Assembly: GCA_905147135.1 (NCBI GenBank)
Contig: LR990043.1
Coordinates: forward strand, 10,637,057-10,701,056
Reading direction: 5' to 3'
DNA from: Blastobasis lacticolella
Lineage: Eukaryota > Arthropoda > Insecta > Lepidoptera > Blastobasidae
DNA length: 64,000 bases
In this document: positions 59,691 through 64,000 of the stretch, piece by piece
How the letters are laid out: each line of letters opens with the position of its first letter
Position numbering within the stretch: the first letter of the stretch is position 1
Notes under the pieces: model-generated
Databases searched by the model: none
What the model saw: the letters and a program-made list of their open reading frames with translations, nothing else
What the model was told of the DNA's origin: nothing
Translations under genes and position numbers: made by a program

Positions 59691-60250
59691 ACTAGTTCTA
59701 GCCATTGAATCTTTCAAACCAAACCCCGCAACAGGGCAGGATCCGAATATCAGCGGGTAAGAACCAGGGTACACATAAACATCAGCTAGTTCTATCCGTT
59801 GAATCCTTCAAACCAAACCCCGCAACAGGGCAGGATTCGGATATCAGCGGCTAAGAACCAGGGTACACATAAATATCAGCTAGTTCTATCCTTTGAATCC
59901 TTCAATCCGAACCCCGCAACAGGGCAGGATCCGGATATCAGCGGCTAAGAACCAGGGTACACATAAACATCAGCTAGTTCTATCCGTTGAATCCTTAAAA
60001 CCAAACCCCGCAACAGGGCAGGATCTGGATATCAACGGCACAGACCAGGAGACACAAACATATATCTACAATCTGGTTCTGACTACTGACTCCTCTCCCA
60101 ACTCCCGCACAGAGTATGGTCCGGATAACAGCATCAGGTGTCCAGAATGAACATAAACACACATACACTATCTGGTTCTAATTTCTGACTCCTATACCAA
60201 CTCCCGCACAGAGTATGGTTCGGATGACAGTGTCAGGTGTCCAGGATAGG
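59690..60250 (+). repeat. 94-bp tandem array, about six units
   Basis: CCCCGCAACAGGGCAGGAT recurs at 59724, 59818, 59912 and 60006, exactly 94 bases apart. Two further diverged units (CTCCCGCACAGAGTATGGT at 60102 and 60201) follow. An 85-codon frame across it simply reads the repeat. Confidence 0.85.
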
Positions 60251-60439
60251 GTACCAACATACCAACTAATACAACGTCTGTGCATTGTCCTACAGGAGCT
60301 ATATTATGTCCAACTTAACTACATGGTATTATGAAACTTCGTACACAATATCCATTTCTACACAGAGGCTCTCTTTATCACTGCTATAATCGCCAAGCAC
60401 CTCCAACCCTAGGTGCCACTATCTGTAAAATAGCGTTAC

Positions 60440-60835
60440 GAACGCTCGGAATAAATTACTAAAACATTTTATTATTATTATTATTTTAAGCCATTTCTGT
60501 CTCACTGCAGGGCAAAGACCTCCCTTTCAATCTTCCACGACTCACGGTCGGATGCTTTCTTCGACCAATCCTTAGAAAAGGCGTCCAACTCGTCCCGCCA
60601 CCTCTGTCTAGGCCTCCCGCGCTTCCTTGTTACGTTTTGTGGGGTCCAGTCGGTGGATATTTTTGCCCAGTCCCACATCTGGTTGGCAGCTTTTAAACCA
60701 CCATCGGCGATTTGAGTTTTGGAGCGCAGTACACTGTTTCTTATGCGGTCCGACAATTTGACTCCCAAGATACTGCGCTTCATGGCTCGCTGGCCAAGTG
60801 GCTCAAGTGCGGACTTCTGATGATCCGTCAAAAAC
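60440..60835 (-). mobile_element. RTE-type LINE, 3' fragment
   Basis: Minus frame reads RAMKRSILGVKLSDRIRNSV, ANQMWDWAKIST and RKRGRPRQRWRDELDAFSKD, ending in an AAT repeat. 5' truncated. Confidence 0.8.
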
Positions 60836-61079
60836 TAAAATATTGATATACTAAATTAATTAAAGTAATTGGTGAACTCCTTCAACGACAAAATTGCCGA
60901 CAAGTATCAAATACATTGACATGAGTGATAATTAGATCATGCTTCTGCTGTAATCATATCATCTCAGATATTTATAGCACAACAAAGTACCTATGTAGGT
61001 ACATCTCTCAAGATTACGTTAAGTAGGTAACGTACCTATCTCATCAACATTATTCAACTCGTAAGTAACTTACGATAAC

Positions 61080-62870
61080 TTTTCCTGACTATCTTGAAAA
61101 ACGAGGATGATCCCAAACATTTCTGTTCATACACTAACTCGTTGCGTAAGGATCGAGGAGTCCCGGCCCAAGTATCATATGGCAACCATCTGGCCACCAG
61201 TGGTCCCGAAATTTGCAATGCATTTATGGATTATTTCTACTCGGTGTACACACAGTCTCAGCCGTGTCAAAAGGGTGACTTTGAATCTAACTCTTCCAAC
61301 CATATTCATGAATTAAGTACGATTAATATTACTCAGGCATTGGTGGCAAAACATTTGGAAAACTTAGATGGTAATAAAGGGTCTGGAAGTGACGGGATTC
61401 CTTCTATTTTTGCGAAATTATGTGCCAAGGAGCTGGCAATTCCTTTATCAATAATTTTTACACAGTCTATGCAGAATGGTATATTTCCTAAGGAATGGAA
61501 GGTGGCTTATATCACACCTGTTCACAAGAAGGGATGTAAGCAAAATGTTGAAAACTACAGGCCGGTCTCCATTTTATCTGTTTTGGTAAGGTTTTCGAGT
61601 CGATTGTTTATAACCAATTATATCCTGTAGCTGCGGCTTATATTCCAGACTCACAGTATGGATTTATGCGCAGAAGATCGACTGTTACTAACTTGGCCGA
61701 GTTCACCGATTGCGTAGTTCACCATATGGACGCGGGGTGCCAGGTTGACGTCGTGTACACCGACTACTCAAAATGTTTTGATCGGATTGATCACGGCATT
61801 TTAATATCAAAATTGATTAGTATCGGTGTGCACGGCGACCTCCTACGGTGGCTCACTTCTTACATCGAGAATCGATCACAGGCTGTAAGAGTAGGGGTAT
61901 ATAAGTCTAACTTTAAACTAATACCGTCAGGAGTACCACAGGGTTCCCATTTAGGACCCTTGCTATTTAATATTTACCTGCATGACATAGTTAAATGTTT
62001 CCTACACTCAGACTGTTTATTGTATGCAGATGATAAGAAAATTTTCTTGCCCGTACGTAATTTGGCTGACTGTGACAAACTCCAAGGAGACCTTGATAGG
62101 CTCTCTGTATATTGTGTTGAGAATCGGCTCGAGTTAAATATAAAGAAATGCGAAACTATCACATTTACTAGGAAGCGTAACTTTATATCTAATAAATATG
62201 TACTTAATGAGATTATTATCCCCAGAGTCGACCTGGTCCGCGATTTGGGAGTAATGTTGGACTGCAAGTTATTGTATACGTCTCATTTTGACTATATTAC
62301 TAATAGAGCATTCAAAATGATAAACGCCATACGCCAACGTCCTAGACTAATAGAGCGTATCGGTTTATGTGCTTTTTCTACTCGCACTAGGCACATGCGC
62401 TGCCTTTACGCTGGTTTCGCTCGCTCCAACTATGTGAGACTTTCCGTCTTGCATCGAATCATTCGAACTTATGAGGATCGGTTCGGAAAGGCTGATATTT
62501 TCTTTATGTCAAGTAACAAATTCATCAGTTTTGTTATTGACAACTTGCCCTTGTTTGATACTGAAGCTTAATAGAGCAGATTAACAAGATACACCACACA
62601 CATCACTATAACACACAGACAGACACACACGCACACGCCCTACCCTACCCTAAGGTAACTAATCTCTTCATACACACATTTATAGTGCAGGCATACCAAT
62701 AGATTTATGAAATATTATTATTTTTATTTTTAATCATTCCTTGTTATAATTACGGTATAATTTTAAAATGTAATATGTCAAACTTAGTAATTGGCTGTAT
62801 AAGTTTGTATTTATATTTATGTGCATCTGGATGTAATAGCTGTTAAGTTTGCAATAAATAAATAAATCTA
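61080..62870 (+). mobile_element. Jockey-type LINE, reverse-transcriptase part, decayed
   Basis: Reverse-transcriptase motifs in order: NLDGNKGSGSDGIPSIFAKL, FPKEWKVAYITPVHKKG, ENYRPVSILSV, then a frameshift at about 61580-61660, YTDYSKCFDRIDHGILISKL, SGVPQGSHLGPLLFNIYLHD and LLYADDKKIF. The catalytic YADD is present and the second frame stays open for 301 codons to its stop at 62571. The element ends in AATAAATAAATAAA. 5' truncated; the frameshift would prevent a full product. Confidence 0.85.
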
Positions 62871-62879
62871 TCACATCCT

Positions 62880-64000
62880 AACCTACCATACAAAATACTG
62901 TCAGTGTGGACTCCCTTTCCAAAGCCTAGTTCCCTTTCCCTCGATAGAGGATTCTAACTAGAAAGCGCTTATCCAAATGGATACGTTGTTAGTTGATGGA
63001 AAGCTTTGCACCTAAATTTGAACATGTTTGTTGTGACCTAAACCAAAATCTGAGAAGTACTCAAAAGGACATGTCAAGCTCCTAGAGTAAGATAAGTTAT
63101 AATTATTATTATTGACATTTCTTGCTAAACCGAGTTGTGAATGTCTGTAATTACATATGATGCATTACTAAGGCTCAACCGCGCTTGCTCAGTGTTGACT
63201 TGATTGGTTGGTACCTATATCTTCTGGGTCTATGAGTTACGAACAAAATACAGATCAAGACTTCCCAGCCTACTTTTATCACCCGACAATTGATTTATTT
63301 GTATCATTATAAAAGCATAACATTAACTATCCAATGAGACACACTAAAAGAGTCGACAACTATGTCGTACAGGTATCCGAAGAGTTGGAAACTCCAGTCA
63401 GCGCCACACTGTACCAAGCGACGGAACGCAGCCAATGGAAGCAGTTAGTTGATAAAGGTAGGAGTTACGACACTCTGCATCAAATGACCGACCAAGAGGA
63501 AAGCCTATGCCGCAACTGTAACTAAGTCTAAACTGACTTTCAACAAGTACGTGCTCCTCTCATTCTACTCATTTACAATTATTAAGGGCATGTGATTTAC
63601 CACACGCTTTGACCAAAGATAATATGATATAAAATCAGTATCTTCAACCAAACTATGTCATACTACTATCAATTTTCTCATGAGGCTTAAAACAACTCGC
63701 CGAAACACCACCGAAGCCCCCATACGACCACTAGGCACTTATCTAACAAAACTTACCCGTCTGGTAGGTGAGCCATCAGTTAACTTTAAGAAAACAAACC
63801 ATAACACACATATTGATTGATATAACCTTACTCGACAGTCACTTTGTTCTCACTTTGTATCATCAATTTCGTCCTGTCGAGTTATCACGTCCATCAATCT
63901 AGTTCCCCTAAGCATGTAAAATTAAGACTTTCTTTTATGACATTTCATTCATAAGATTGGGTAATATTTAGTACCTATTATGAAATTAAGTCACACAAAG
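62880..64000. other. Intergenic sequence to window end, no gene seen
   Basis: AT-rich sequence without recognised domains, apart from the weak frame at 63334. Confidence 0.35.
63334..63528 (+). other. 63-codon frame, possibly LINE-derived
   Basis: Reads QVSEELETPVSATLYQATER, SQWKQLVDKG and ends LCRNCN. The ATERSQWKQLV stretch resembles C-termini of LINE reverse transcriptases. Weak; no splice context supports a host exon. Confidence 0.25.

Noticed and set aside
59893..60150. 85-codon frame as a gene
   Set aside because: It only translates the 94-bp array and its diverged units.
59690..60250. CRISPR-like array
   Set aside because: Units are tandem with no unique spacers, and the DNA is insect nuclear sequence.

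Overview
The window looks like nuclear DNA of a moth or butterfly. It is AT-rich and full of short TAGGTAGGTA-type runs. Its protein-coding genes are split by introns with clean GT-AG junctions, and most of the remaining sequence is debris of transposon families common in Lepidoptera: Jockey/CR1-type, RTE-type and R1-type non-LTR retrotransposons, a tRNA-derived SINE and many short inverted-repeat elements. The species cannot be named from the sequence alone. Gene models below were built by hand from open frames, splice sites and intron phase.

Three genes are well supported, all on the minus strand. (1) A Methuselah-like G-protein-coupled receptor runs from 14568 leftwards and leaves the window. 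Five exons are present, covering the signal peptide, a three-fold repeated cysteine-rich ectodomain and transmembrane helices 1 to 4. (2) A complete seven-exon BMP5/6/7/8-type ligand, the glass bottom boat (gbb/60A) orthologue, lies between 33181 and 20262 (421 codons). Its mature domain has serine where the family has the cysteine that links the two chains of the dimer. (3) A complete four-exon Cwc15 spliceosome protein gene lies between 45493 and 42596 (217 codons).

Layout: 1-14.6 kb, receptor gene with long, repeat-bearing introns, including three hairpin modules just after exon 2. 14.6-20.1 kb, intergenic, with a GC-rich likely promoter block and LINE remnants. 20.1-33.2 kb, gbb; its last intron is almost wholly mobile DNA, including two RTE fragments enclosed by opposing 17-bp minisatellites. 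33.3-42.4 kb, intergenic, with a decayed 3.6-kb Jockey/CR1-type element. 42.4-45.5 kb, Cwc15. 45.8-58.4 kb, a segmental duplication of about 2 kb whose two copies have each been hit by different elements (a 170-bp inverted-repeat element in copy 1; a 5.3-kb GC-rich inverted-repeat element and a head-to-head pair of short elements in copy 2). A TTAA-flanked piggyBac-type element sits between the copies. 58.4-64 kb, a 94-bp tandem array, an RTE fragment and a decayed Jockey-type LINE.

The three genes have no evident joint pathway: one is a membrane receptor, one a secreted growth factor and one a general splicing factor. The observations most worth a second look are the missing interchain cysteine in gbb, the three-module receptor ectodomain, and the unclassified inverted-repeat elements, several of which have an empty site preserved in the other duplicate copy.
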